Positions 46,921 to 58,493 of a stretch of 64,000 bases of DNA are shown piece by piece. The position numbers were made by a program, and so were the translations under genes. Source of the DNA: Petrosia ficiformis (Eukaryota; Porifera; Demospongiae; Haplosclerida; Petrosiidae); contig OX345638.1 in the NCBI GenBank assembly GCA_947044365.1, forward strand, positions 3,643,201 through 3,707,200. Direction: 5' to 3'. The notes beneath the pieces were generated by a model, which worked only from the letters and a program-made list of their open reading frames with translations, searched no databases and was not told the DNA's origin. Numbering within the stretch: the first letter of the stretch is position 1; every line of letters begins with the position of its first letter.

Positions 46921-49900
46921 TCATTCCCATGGCAACAAGACCACTTTGATGGATTCTTTGCTGTTATTCACAAGACTGATACCTTTAATAATGTCATTCA
47001 TACTAAGCCTATGAGTGATCATATCCTAATGAAGAGAGCAATGAAAATATATATGAAAGTAATACTTCGTACTGTGACACATATAACTATGTTCTTCTCT
47101 TGTCAAGAGCAGTCTTTACATAGTAAAGTAAGGTAGGGCTATTCTGTTACAAATTTAATATAGGAAAGCACTACAGGCAGTACCAAGGACAAACTACCTC
47201 ATGATTTTACTGCCTGCTCTCATCTACTGTTAGTCATTGCAGTAATAAATAGTTTGCAAGTGAAATGTAGACTTAAAGCGCCAGAGAAATCTTTAATTTC
47301 TGAAATTACCTTCTGATGAGTGGTTCCAATTAACACATACATGTTTAATGATGCCATGTTCTGAACACTCTATTAACATTACATTACAGTTTAGAGCACA
47401 ACAAATATATAGCCAATTATAGTTGTATGTAATTAGTTTGGGAATAATCAGTATACTTATTCTACAAGAGTAAAGGCTGGTTCACATAATGACACAAACC
47501 CTTGCATTGTGTCAATGTGTTGTATTTTAAACCCAATATGCTTCCTTCAATGCTGTCAGACACAACAACACAAGGATAGGATCTGATTCTATACTTGCAC
47601 CAGCTGTGTTCCATTTGACTAATCAGTTTCGGAATTTTATCAGAATGCAACAGACACTATGTGAACCCACCCTTACTAGTAAATTCTATTACATGATTCA
47701 TGATTATGATGCATTAGTTAAGAATGAATGAACAGATGGTTTGACCTAGCTATACTAACTTCTAAAGGTATTTGATTCTCTTCTATCATCTTGATTGCTT
47801 TAGGGTAGGTGTATGGACTACAATGACCACCACGAATAGTCAGCTCTATAATATAATAAATAAATAATAATAATAATCAATAATTATTATGAACATAACA
47901 ATATAATTAAATAATGACTATATGCATTAACAACATTATAGCAACATCAAATACAATTTTGTAAGCCTTTCATGATTGGTTTCGATGTGGGTTGATGTAC
48001 ACATAATTGTATCACGTTTGAGTCATATATGCATTGTATATGTATTTAACAAAGTTCAATCATTCCGGGATGCTTAGGCAGTTAATAGATGTGGCATGTA
48101 AAAGAAAGTGAGCTCATATACATGTAGCTAAAAGTGAGCTCATATACATGTAGCTGAAAGTGAGCTCATATACATGTAGAAACTGCTGTTGCAGCAGATA
48201 AATGGATGTGACATGTAACTCATATACATGTAGAAACTCCAACTAATAGCTGTTGCAGCAGATTAATAGATGTAGTATGTAAATGAAAGTGAGCTCATAT
48301 ACATGTAGCTGTAGCAGCAGAGAGACACTACACAAAATAAGGAATGTCAAAAAGGAAGAAAAGTGGAAAACAAATAACTACATGTACAACAGACTATGGT
48401 GTGGACTAGACAAGCATACAGCACTCACTTTGCTCATAGTAACTATAGTACTCACTTTATCACTAACCTTTAGCATCTGATATTACAGTCCAATCAGTTG
48501 TTGTCTCTTTGCCAAACACACTATATTCAACAAATGTACCTTGTCTACATATCATTTGCAGTCTACAAAACACAAGGAAAAAAAAGCTTTTCACTAACAT
48601 AGTAACATGTTGGAAAAGTGAGTGTTATCCGGGATTACCATCATATGTCAAAGTATTCCAACAACGTTTTGGGATTGCTTATAATGTCATATTAATTGTA
48701 CTGAAATTGATACTTACATGTATGTAGTGTTATATGGATGTACTGTTTTTCTATGGAACTAAATTTAAAATCCAAGGTTAACTTTGGATTTCCCTCATGT
48801 GGACCACTTTTCATCCCAGGTCCCTGTGTCCAGGAATAACTAGGGATGTCCCAGGTGTGGACCCACTTTTCATATCATAATCCCAGGTCATAGTTGTCCC
48901 TGCGTCCAGGGAAAACTTAGGATGTCCCAGGTGTGGACCCACTTTTCATATCATAATCCCAGGTCATAGTTGTCCCTGTGTCCAGGGAAAACTCAGGATG
49001 TCCCAGGTGTGGACCCACTTTTCGTATCATAATCCCAAGTCATAGTTGTCCCTGTGTCCAGGGAAAACTCAGGATGTCCCAGGTGTGGACCCACTTTTCA
49101 TATCATAATCCCAGGTTATAGTTGTCCCTGTGTCCAGGGAAAACTCAGGATTTAACTTATAAGTTATCTTTGATGCATAGGAACAATACTGACTTGATAT
49201 GAAAAGAGGTTCACAGGGACAACTATGACCTGGGATTATGATATGAAAAGTGGGTCCACACCTGGGACATCTTAAGTTTTCCCTGGACACAGGGACAACA
49301 ATGACCTGGGATTATGATACGAAAAGTGGGTCCACACCTGGGACATCTTTAAATGAATGTTGGTTATGTACATGTATTTACATATACATACATTGAGTTT
49401 TATCCTCAAATATACTAAATTGTTTTCTTACCATGATACTTAAACAATATTAAATTGAGGTTAATTATTTACGGATGCTTATATAGTCAGTTGCTTCCTG
49501 GACAAACATTGTTTTTAACACCACTATTGGCACAAAAAAAGTATAGGAAGAAAGGAAACAAGGATGGTGCTGTCCGATTGTTTTTTCAGTTAGAAAATGA
49601 AGGTCTGGGAAAGACACTTGAGATTGGTGGGACTAAAGGCACAACTTTGGTAGGTGCACATTGATAATTAAGTGAATGCACTATGCAGTGGGTTTAAATA
49701 TATATCTATCTATCTGTATATATATATCTATCTATCTGTATATATATATATATATATATATTTATTTATTTATTTATTATAAATTACATATATATATATT
49801 ATCATATCGTACGATATATTTTTATTACATATTATTTTAGCAATATCAGATTTTCAGAAAGCTCTCATACCTGAAGACCCCAAAGAGCGAATTAATTTTG

Positions 49901-52900
49901 CAAGTAAATTGCAGAAATATAACATATCACTTGTGCAGTACAATCGAGTATTAAACCAGAAAGAAATTAAACCGTAAGATATCCTAGAAATTACATTACC
50001 AGTATTGTAGTCATTGTTTCACTTTTATCATCTAATAATGTATTTTCCCTGAATATAGTGTATCTCCGAAGTCAAGCAATAAAAGGCCAAATGATTTTGG
50101 TGAAGCCTCATCAACAAAGGTTGCCAGAAAATCTCCTCGAAAGAGTACCGCTTCACCAAATGTCACTCCTAAAAAGTCCAACAAAACTCCACAAAAATAT
50201 ATGTAGTGACCTTATTGGCAGGAGGAGATTAATTAATCGAGTTTTGTGATTTATCATATGCATACATGCAAAATGTACACTCATTTTAATAAAGTTAGAA
50301 TTTGAGTACAATAACACATCTGAAAGAATGTAATGTGGTATCCCAAGTTATCTCCAGTCGTCAATGGAAACAGCACTCTATATATCTATTGGTAATGAAT
50401 GCAATGGTATCCTTGTTTACCCACTACTGCCACTACTGACATAGGGGATATCATAGGCAATCCTGAGATATCAAATGATTTGTATATGGTATAAAATCTG
50501 AGATATTTGTTTATCTGTAGTGACATCTCATGATTTATTTGTATGAAATTGCCTGGAATATCCCATTTTATCTTGGGATGCAATCCCAAGAATCTTTGTT
50601 TATTTGTAACGATATTTTCAATAAAAATGGAGAAAGATGCATGTAGGGACGTCAAAACCCAAAAAGCATGCCAACAAGGTTGGGAGGTAACGTAGGACCT
50701 AAAATTAAACAAACCACTTCCATATAACCCTACATAAGTACTTACACCGCTATAAAGCAAAATACAAAGAGCTGTACTTATGTAGGGTTATATGGAAGTG
50801 GTTTGTTTAATTTTAGGTACTACGTTAACCTCCCAACCTTGTTTGCATGCTTTTTGGGTTTTGACGTCCCTACATCTTTCTCCATCTTTATTAAAAATGT
50901 TTTCATTATTCTTGTTTCCATTGTTTTTTTTTTTTTTGAATGGTAGACGATTTGTGACTATTTTACGTAGATTGCTATGGGGGCTTGATCATCATTGAAG
51001 GTCAGACTTTTGTATAATTATATCCATTATTTATGAATTGCCTTTTCACTTACAGATGACGCTGCCTATTTTATATTTCACTTACAGCTTTGTTAGTGCT
51101 AGTCTCTGTGTCAACCATTCGGGATTCCAGTGCTTATCATAGTATATAATATTATATTATCAGTATACCATCGTTTTAATATTATGCTCATTATTTTAAG
51201 AATGAATTTGCTCACAAACTTTATCACTCGGCGGTTCTCTACCTTAACGACAATCTTTGGCCATCTAGACAGTGTTGGTAGTCATAAAAACACTAGATAT
51301 GAATAGGTATGTTGTACTAAAGCTTATATGTACATATTACCAGAGATTTCAGCTTATCATTTACGTAAGGGCGGCCATTTTTTTTCCATGCCATCCCTAC
51401 ATAGACAGTACTACCGTACTCTCTGATATGGCACATCCCTCATATCCTAAGATTTGTATTGAATTAAACACCTGGGATCATTGAAGTATTTTATCACATG
51501 TGGGCAATCCTGGGATATTCCTTGCTATCTTGGTTATATCCCAAGCAATCCTGACATTTGTATGGAATTCAAGACCTGGGATCACTGAAGTATTTTATCC
51601 CATATGGGCAATCCTGGGATAATCCCAAGTGGGATTTGTGGGCAATCTTGGGATTTGTATAGGGTATACCAAGGGTTCTTGTATACCTAGGTATACTTTG
51701 ACATTTGATGGTAATCTTGGATAGTTGTGGGGAAAGTGAGGGAAATATAACTTGTTAGGTCCAAATAGATATGGTTTGGAGTTTGAAGGCGAAAATTCAG
51801 ATTTATTGTTATTAATAGAATACTGGTAAGTAACTAGGGGAAATAGACTCTGGCGGAGTTACAGCAGTTTTTAGTAGGAAAAAATTGTTGGGAAAGTCCA
51901 CAATTTCCCCTATACATTTCCCACTATTCCAGGTATCCCAAACTCCATTTTCCTTAGAAAATCCGTATACATGTAAATATCCCTACTATAGTGAAGAGCA
52001 AACACTTTCTAGACACAAATGGCAGATCAAATAGCAAATGTTAAAGTAAGCATTTATTCATAATTGTTATGCGCCACAAGTATAATTGGATCACGTATAT
52101 TATAGGTACATGAAAATCAAACAAACACTTACCCTTGCGTAACAGATACAGGACTCCCACTAGCCTCAATATACACATCACAACCATATCCATCAGATAG
52201 TTTCTTAACTTCTTCAATTACATCACATTTTGTTGGATTCAGAACAACTTCTGCTCCACATTTTCGAGCTACATCAAGCTTCATAATAGACAAATAAAAT
52301 ACAACATGTATTATATAATTCTTCAGTTTCAAATCAACAGTATTGTGATACTACATTCAACTGATCCTCACTACGTAGATAAAGGGTTATAGTAAATACT
52401 TTATATTTGTTTGTGTGCTAACTAGGACTGGGGTGATTAATCAAGTCAATTGAAGTAATCAATTGCTATTGAAAAATCTTTGATTATCGGTTGTAAGTCT
52501 GTGATATCAATTATGCTAATTATTCCAAAAGACATACTTTTCAAGCATGTAACATCTACAATATGGAAGTGACAGGAAGATCATCAAATGGGTGGAGTTT
52601 CCTGCATTAATTGACTTACCAATTATCAGTCGATTTTAAATATATAATCGATTTTAGAATCTCACCCAATTCCCAGTCCTAGTACTAACCTGTTTGAACT
52701 GAATGCTCAGACATGTACAATATACCCAATACCCTGAACTCAAAAACTAGTATATTTATCATATTGTGTACTTATTGTGTACTTCTTAGTGTGTTAATTT
52801 TTAAGAAGTTTGGTGTTTAAACCAAAGATATTTTGAAAATATATGTGCATGTAGAATGTTCTCCAGCAACCTACATGTACATGTAGAAATATGCTCTCTG

Positions 52901-55900
52901 AATCCAGTGGTCACAAATTCATTCAAACGTCAACTAAAGCTGCCAAAACAGCTGACTTACAAACTTAGGAAATTACAATGTAGATAATAATGAAATGAAA
53001 CATACATGTAGTCATGTACATGTAGTGAGGTATGTCAAGCTCTTTGGTTCAAAAGCTATGACAGAGAGAAGATCAGCACAAGCTGACTCAGTTACCATGC
53101 CTACCACACAAAATATAAATAGGAGTAACATCATCTTGTTTGTTGTTAGCTTTTACACTCTAGCTATATATACTTATGCAGGGTTGTTATATGGAGTTTG
53201 TAGTATAATTTTTGCTCAGGTTCCATGACTTCCATCCCAATCTTGTTGGTATGCTTTTTCGGGTTTGATATCCCTAGTGATTTTATTATTCTTTATAATT
53301 ATGTATACTATTAATTTTAGGTGTTTTTTCAAATGGATGATAAATAAAATACTGTATAGCAGGAAAGTTTAGACGCGAATATATTGTAAACATTTCGTGG
53401 TTTTCAAAATGGTTCCTTTTTTCCCACACACAACTTCCTGATCATACTATTCTCACTAACTTGATTTAAAATTATTGGACAATTTGTGTTAAGTACTATA
53501 TACGTTCTTCTACCTTCCAATCAAATAAATCCAAAGCTATTAGCAGTTTAGGACTTTTAAGTCTAGCAGCAGCCACCATTCCAAGTCCCAAAGGACCACA
53601 TCCTGACACAACAACAACATCATTAAATTGTATGTTGCCAAGTTCTACAGCATGGATTGAACATGCTAACGGCTCAATGAAGGCAGCTTTCCATGGCAGA
53701 ATGGATTTAGATATCTAAAAATGAATAAAAGCATGGTACATACAATGCTAATGGGGATAACAGCTAAACATTTAATTTTTTTGGGTACTACATTATGGAT
53801 TTGCTATAGTCAGCAATCACTATGTATTATGTTATCACTAAGACATTATGATAAGATATGTCCTGATACCTTGTTATAAAAATTTACCGTGTGCACATAG
53901 TTATTGGTTGGAGAATGCTTCTATTCGTATAAATCAGTAAAACTTTAGTTAATACACATAATAAGCTTATTACAGTAACAATGTGACTCATTGTTAAAGA
54001 TAGTAATACTGAAACTTCAGAGCAGCTAGACTATGTTGGTACACACAATGAATGGTATATGTACATTGTATATACCTTGTGGTTGATAGCTTTCTTAGGA
54101 TATTTCATATATTGGGCCATTGCACCTGTTAAAAAAATAGATAAGTACAAATTTAACAAATGTGTTGGTTAAAATGTGCAGTAAAAACATTAATAATAAT
54201 GTGACTGAATTTACAAAAAGTGACACGAAATTTCCTATCTAAGAAATCCAATAACTACCTGGACACCAAATTTCATTGACTTCTTGTACAAAATGGTACC
54301 ACTGAATAATGAGCAAGTAATGGTAAGCATTTAATTTGTTTCTTTTTGGCAGATTTTGCACATTCAGTCCTACATTATGGCAGTTTAATGAAGGATTTTT
54401 AATGACAAGATTGAAGTTCAGATGATACATTACTACACATTGATCATTTACCTACCATAAGAATTCTGGTGAAATCCATACACATCATGTGGAATGCCTA
54501 AGATAGGAAAGAAAATAAGCACGTAAAACATTAATTTCACAATTATAAAGAATCTATAATTGGTACAATAATCTAAAATATGGTCATCATATTATTATTA
54601 TAATACAAGGAGCCTATGAGTGCCGTGAAGGAGCGTCGAACTCCAATATATTTTGCAAACCACCTGTTGTCGAATCATATCTGCGTAAACTGCTTTATAG
54701 GGCAAAACCACTGTAAACTGTGTAAATGAGTATTATCAATCTTGCATCTGACAAGATGAGTAGAAGTAGTCTATATAATTCCTTATTTTCCAGACAGAAA
54801 CGATACTAATATGATGCTTGCTACCAAGCTTGGTAAAAAGTGTCAATTACAGGGTGTACAGTTTTGGTGCTCCTTCGTACCGCTCATAAGCTCCTGATAA
54901 TACTTAGAAAATAAAAGTATGCACAAACTTAAGTTTAATCACTTATATAGAATGCCTTGCCCTTGCCACCATGGCATGGTAAGAATTTAAAAGGTAATTG
55001 TAATTTATTTGAAAATATTTACTTGATTTACAATTTACCATGTCACATGATGAGGGTGCTGCAAGTAAATAAAACAGACCACAAGCACTTGTTCATGTAC
55101 ATGGCTTCTTAACACTCTTACATGCATTTCAGCAAAGTTTTATAGAAGAGATTGATAAAAGATTGATAAAATTTTCTAACAACATAATTATAATAATAAC
55201 AATCCAACTTACAAAAGAACTCCACTGAAAACCATGCCTATTTATAATATATACAGTCACATGTGAAGAAGCAAGGGCCATAGACGATGCATATTTGTAT
55301 AATGTCATTATATACATGTACATGTACATATATATTGTGTAAGAGCAATGATAATATAATATTGTTTGATCAGCTACCACACAAAGCAAGTTAGAATTTT
55401 GAGTCTTATAAATTCAAGTTCTAGACTCGAAAGAAGTTAATTATTAAATGCTCCACGCACACATTTTAAAAATTTTTTTATAAACAGTAGTTAACTACGG
55501 GGCCGATCATGTGGAAGGCAATTTCTGCGTAAACATATTCCTAGTAAAAACTTAAATGGTGGAACAGTCACTGGAACTAGAATGCATGGTGGATTGTATG
55601 TGGGCATGATTATCATTTCCAACATGGCCTTTCTCTACTGTGCTCTGTAAGTGCCACTATTTCGATGTCATTAGGTTTTGAATATTATACTAGGAACAAT
55701 CATCTGACAGTTTAAGCTATTCGTTGACTTGTTCTTTTACACCCAGAGTGTCATCAGGATCCAGCAGTAACTGTAAGACATTAATACCGTTATACGTTCA
55801 AATCAAGTCTTTTGAAAATTCCTCACATTCATTTCTTCCCTTTCCATTCTGTGTCTATTGTTAATTCAATTTCAAACTCTGCTACTCGTTTGGTAACTTG

Positions 55901-57853
55901 TGTTACCAAACAAGTAGCAGTGTACACACACACACACATGCACACACACGCACACACATAGATAACCGTACTATTGTATCATTTGTGTGGTGAGTGATAA
56001 AACTGTTAACTCACACATATTATAGTCTCCTCTCTTACAGTAACGACAATCCCAACATGGTACAATATTCTCAGACACAGCATAGTCACCTATTTCCAGA
56101 CCAGAGGATTCTTTTGCCCCTGTGAAATAAAATCTTATATTAGAAGGAGGAACAGAGCACATAACGATTGCTTCATAATATTTGTGAATTAACAATCAAT
56201 CGATTTAGAATTAAACATTTGTGCGTGTTTTCGATGATCATACATGTATGTACATACCTTCTCCGAGTTTCACAACTTCACCAACAAATTCATGACCAGG
56301 AATCACCGGCGGTTGAACATATTGTGGCCAAGTTTTGCTCCCTGTGTATTTAATTGAATATTGGTTATTACTAATCACAACCTGTGTCCAATATAGCATT
56401 CTAATGAAGTTATCATGCATAGGCAATTTTGTTTACAATTATATTTAAGATTTGACAATTTGAAAGCTCACCAATAAAGCTTTGTTCTATTCTGTGCAAT
56501 AACTAATCCAACTTGCCATTTAATTTGTAAAATATTGATGGCAGTAATTTGTTTAGTTAGGTTAGCAAATTAATTTCCTTGATAAGAAAATACATAATTA
56601 TATTCATGATACAGGCACTCCAGATGAATAACCATAGTGACAGTAATTAACTGACTTTTACATTATTTCTTTTCAAAGTTATGTACTGATACTTCCTGAA
56701 AACAGCTAGAGTTCTTACTCTTATGTGGCCAACACATCACTAATATCAAAATAATAACTATAATAGGCTGTTGTGTTTCAGGCATGATAAAGTCAGCCAT
56801 GATTACTGAATGCTGGAGAGCACAAAACAGTCATAGGGATACTTTTAGACACTATACCATACTAAACTTTTGAATATTGTCAAAACAATCATGACAATGG
56901 ACTTACCCCAGAAATAAGGTGCACCAGCATAGCACTTTGCATCACCTGCACATATACCAACTGCCAGTACCTTGACAAGAATTTCTCCTTCACCAATTTC
57001 AGGTATTGGACGAGTTTCTATCCGATAATCCTCTGTGTAGACAAGATCAAAATAACAATTGCAGTACTAGCACATGTTAACTTAACAGGTTACAAAACTA
57101 TTGCTTGCTTCTAAATAGCAAATTTGATGCACCCGATGGGCAGATTGATTCTTTGAGTAGTTTTACCCTAAGAAAAGATCAAAGTTATGACATTCCTTTA
57201 TAGATGCAGTACAAGTAGCAAACCAAAGCTAAAAACAAAACCTTTTTTTTGTCGATAATTAATTATATTTGGTCAAAGTTATATTTTGATATATGTACAT
57301 GCATGTATGGCTTTGACAACATTGCATGCCTTGTTCCTATAGGTGGTAACTTGCACAAACACTATACATGATTGGACACCACTTCACAATGAATACGCTT
57401 ATCTTACTCAGAAACTGATGAATAACTATGTGGGGAGTGGGGTTGCCTTGGTGGTGGCTCACTGTTTAGTATGTTTGGATTTAAATCCTACCACAGATGA
57501 TACCTCACAAACACTATAAAAAAAGGGTGTTCTTGCTCCTAGTATTGATGACTTTGCCTGGCCTAGGATTGAGACAAAGTTGCCTGGCACACAGACATCA
57601 GTCTACCTGTGCCAGTGAGGTGATAGTGTTTTAATTAATTTTATAATCTGCTTTTTATAGACTACATTGCCAGGTCTTCACTTGGAGACATTCATGCAGC
57701 TTCAACACACTTGCATCTTTGTCCTGTTTGGTATTCCATAGTCATGATTTATGCTATTTAACTGCAATCTATATACTAACCATAGAACATAGAACACATA
57801 ATTATACCTGGAGCATAGCAGACAATGCATTTCATTTCTGAAGGTACACTCAT
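46921..57853 (-). CDS. Zinc-dependent medium-chain dehydrogenase, erythritol/threitol-DH-like (11 exons, 361 aa)
   Basis: Exons: 57853-57808, 57032-56907, 56341-56258, 56119-56015, 54497-54456, 54125-54076, 53714-53514, 52278-52133, 48562-48468, 47845-47760 and 47025-46921. All AG/GT, all in frame. Catalytic zinc ligands: Cys in VGICAGD and His-Glu in PGHEFVGE. The structural zinc site has all four Cys (CWDCRYCKRGDYNMC). Then the Rossmann turn SGCGPLGLG, an Asp in IALDLFDW that would favour NAD, and a C-terminal KESIKVVLLPWE. GAPYFWG, VYGFHQNSYGAMA, GYGCDVYIEASGSP and GTFVEYSVFGKETTTDW recall bacterial erythritol/L-threitol and related polyol dehydrogenases more than animal sorbitol dehydrogenase. 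It probably oxidises a small polyol in the cytosol with NAD; the substrate is inferred. The start has a normal short N-terminus. It diverges from the TRIM-like gene. Confidence 0.9.
48060..48315 (+). repeat. Short tandem repeat, about 24-bp unit
   Basis: GAGCTCATATACATGTAGCT with a short AAAGT spacer recurs at about 48110, 48134, 48158 and 48290. GCTGTTGCAGCAGAT-type segments occur between them. In a dehydrogenase intron. Confidence 0.75.
48815..49350. repeat. 76-bp tandem array with inverted partner
   Basis: Four direct units begin GTCCCAGGTGTGGACCCACT at 48848, 48924, 49000 and 49076, a period of exactly 76 bp. From about 49199 to 49350 two reversed units follow (AAAAGTGGGTCCACACCTGG). The whole could fold into a long hairpin. 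In the dehydrogenase intron between exons 8 and 9. Confidence 0.9.
49491..50206 (+). CDS. Unrecognised gene, last three exons (nested, opposite strand)
   Basis: Exons 49491-49653, 49841-49973 and 50059-50206 join in frame to 147 residues and a TAG. AATAAA follows at 50288-50293, so this is the 3' end of a real transcription unit. The first exon reads LLPGQTLFLTPLLAQKKYRK then VRLFFQLENEGLGKTLEIGG, and the second FQKALIPEDPKERINFASKL then VQYNRVLNQKEIKP. The tail is Ser/Lys/Pro-rich with repeated SPRKS, SPNVTPKKS and TPQKY, like a disordered nuclear tail with CDK-type sites and a basic signal. I do not recognise the folded part. Upstream exons were not found, and the 49491 border is one of two possible acceptors (the other is 49547). 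It lies wholly inside the dehydrogenase intron 52132-48563. Confidence 0.6.
49700..49775. repeat. (TATC)n / (TA)n microsatellite
   Basis: TCTATCTATCTG units alternate with (TA)n, then TTTA repeats, within the first intron of the unrecognised plus-strand gene. Confidence 0.9.
50613..50915. mobile_element. Fold-back element, family C (clear copy)
   Basis: A nearly complete 300-bp hairpin: arms about 50625-50750 and 50770-50895. The outer arm has GACGTCAAAACCCAAAAAGC and the inner arm CCACTTCCATATAACCCTAC, both mirrored on the right. No ORF; the reported short ORFs lie within the arms. It is about 400 bp past the end of the unrecognised gene. Confidence 0.9.
51220..51430 (-). repeat. Dispersed repeat, family B (reversed)
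   Basis: CGGTTCTCTACCTTAACGAC at about 51231 to AGTACTACCGTACTCTCTGA at about 51407-51427 is the reverse complement of 60994-61215 along most of its length. Confidence 0.75.
51430..51690. repeat. Degenerate repeats rich in TGGGATAT/ATCCCA
   Basis: GACCTGGGATCA(T/C)TGAAGTATTTTATC-type segments occur twice, near 51472 and 51572, with many CCTGGGAT motifs. Similar motifs appear at 50420-50600. Non-coding. Confidence 0.5.
52425..52685. mobile_element. Possible hAT-like MITE
   Basis: ACTAGGACTGGGGTGATT at about 52424 and the inverted CCAATTCCCAGTCCTAGT at about 52667-52684 form short terminal repeats. CGATT-rich inverted motifs lie inside. It lies in the dehydrogenase intron between exons 7 and 8. 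No target duplication was fixed with confidence. Confidence 0.5.
53230..53295. repeat. Family C fragment
   Basis: One arm only: CATCCCAATCTTGTTGGTAT then GCTTTTTCGGGTTTGATATC. Truncated fold-back relic. Confidence 0.5.
54608..54895. mobile_element. MITE with 27-bp inverted ends
   Basis: AGGAGCCTATGAGTGCCGTG at about 54608 is matched by the reverse complement of TACCGCTCATAAGCTCCT at about 54877-54894; the repeat extends through GAAGGAGC. A 288-bp unit without an ORF in a dehydrogenase intron. Confidence 0.7.
55375..55480 (+). repeat. Fragment related to the 36429-37107 element
   Basis: AAGTTAGAATTTTGAGTCTT then AATGCTCCACGCACACA parallels 36960-37035 in NOP16 intron 2. Outer ends not identified. 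Confidence 0.5.
56745..56860 (+). repeat. Dispersed repeat shared with 63520-63635
   Basis: AAAATAATAACTATAATAGG, AGTCAGCCATGATTACTGAA and CAGTCATAGGGATACTTTTA recur in order inside the family A copy near the right end of the window. Confidence 0.65.
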
Positions 57854-58493
57854 TTCTGCTCTTGACAGTCACTGACACGTGTATTATAATTTGTACACAG
57901 CTAATTGTACACTGGACATACCGTATTGTATATAAATGTAAGTTGCAAAACTATTTTAGAAAGACGCGGCGATCGCGAGGTATTAAATTAGAGTAGCTTA
58001 GAAGGACTTCCACTCCACCAAAGATTTTTGTTGCTGCATGCCCAAGCCTTCGAACGAATACAATTATAGATCTTCCAATGTATATACAAACCATTAGCTC
58101 ACCAGACTTACATTTTCACGCGCGTACGCAATATATCATACCGACGACGCAGTATACTTGATTATAGTCTAGGATCTAGGACAAGATTTAGGGATCTGGC
58201 CCGTAGGACGACCAGATCATCGCTACCCGACCATATCCCTTTATCAGTCTTTAGCAAATTTTGAAAAATCAGCAAATGCAGCATCCATTTGCCAGAGGTT
58301 ACACACTTATTAGAATTACATCATTTTATTTTCATAACGTGGCCATATATGAACTATTCAGAAATCGTGGACAAGAACATGACCTTTGCCACTGCCCTTC
58401 CGCCATTTTGGTGCGGGATAAGGCGTGGTTAGCTTAGTCTATGAATACGTGTATATGCATACTCCATTACTCCTACAGTTGCTCAAATTAATA
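57854..58493. promoter_or_regulatory. Divergent intergenic region, dehydrogenase / TRIM-like gene
   Basis: 640 bp between two divergent starts. It is less repeat-rich and more GC-rich than its surroundings, with CG-containing patches (GACGCGGCGATCGCGAGG near 57963, CACGCGCGTACGC near 58116). It probably contains promoters for both genes. No element can be assigned. Confidence 0.45.

Noticed and set aside
46912..47136. Plus-strand ORF of 74 codons
   Set aside because: It is the complement of the last dehydrogenase exon (DMITHRLS..LLPWE), which has the correct frame, splice acceptor and stop.
48848..49151. CRISPR-like array (regular 76-bp period)
   Set aside because: The units are identical throughout with no unique spacers and continue as reversed units; this is an ordinary tandem repeat in an animal intron.
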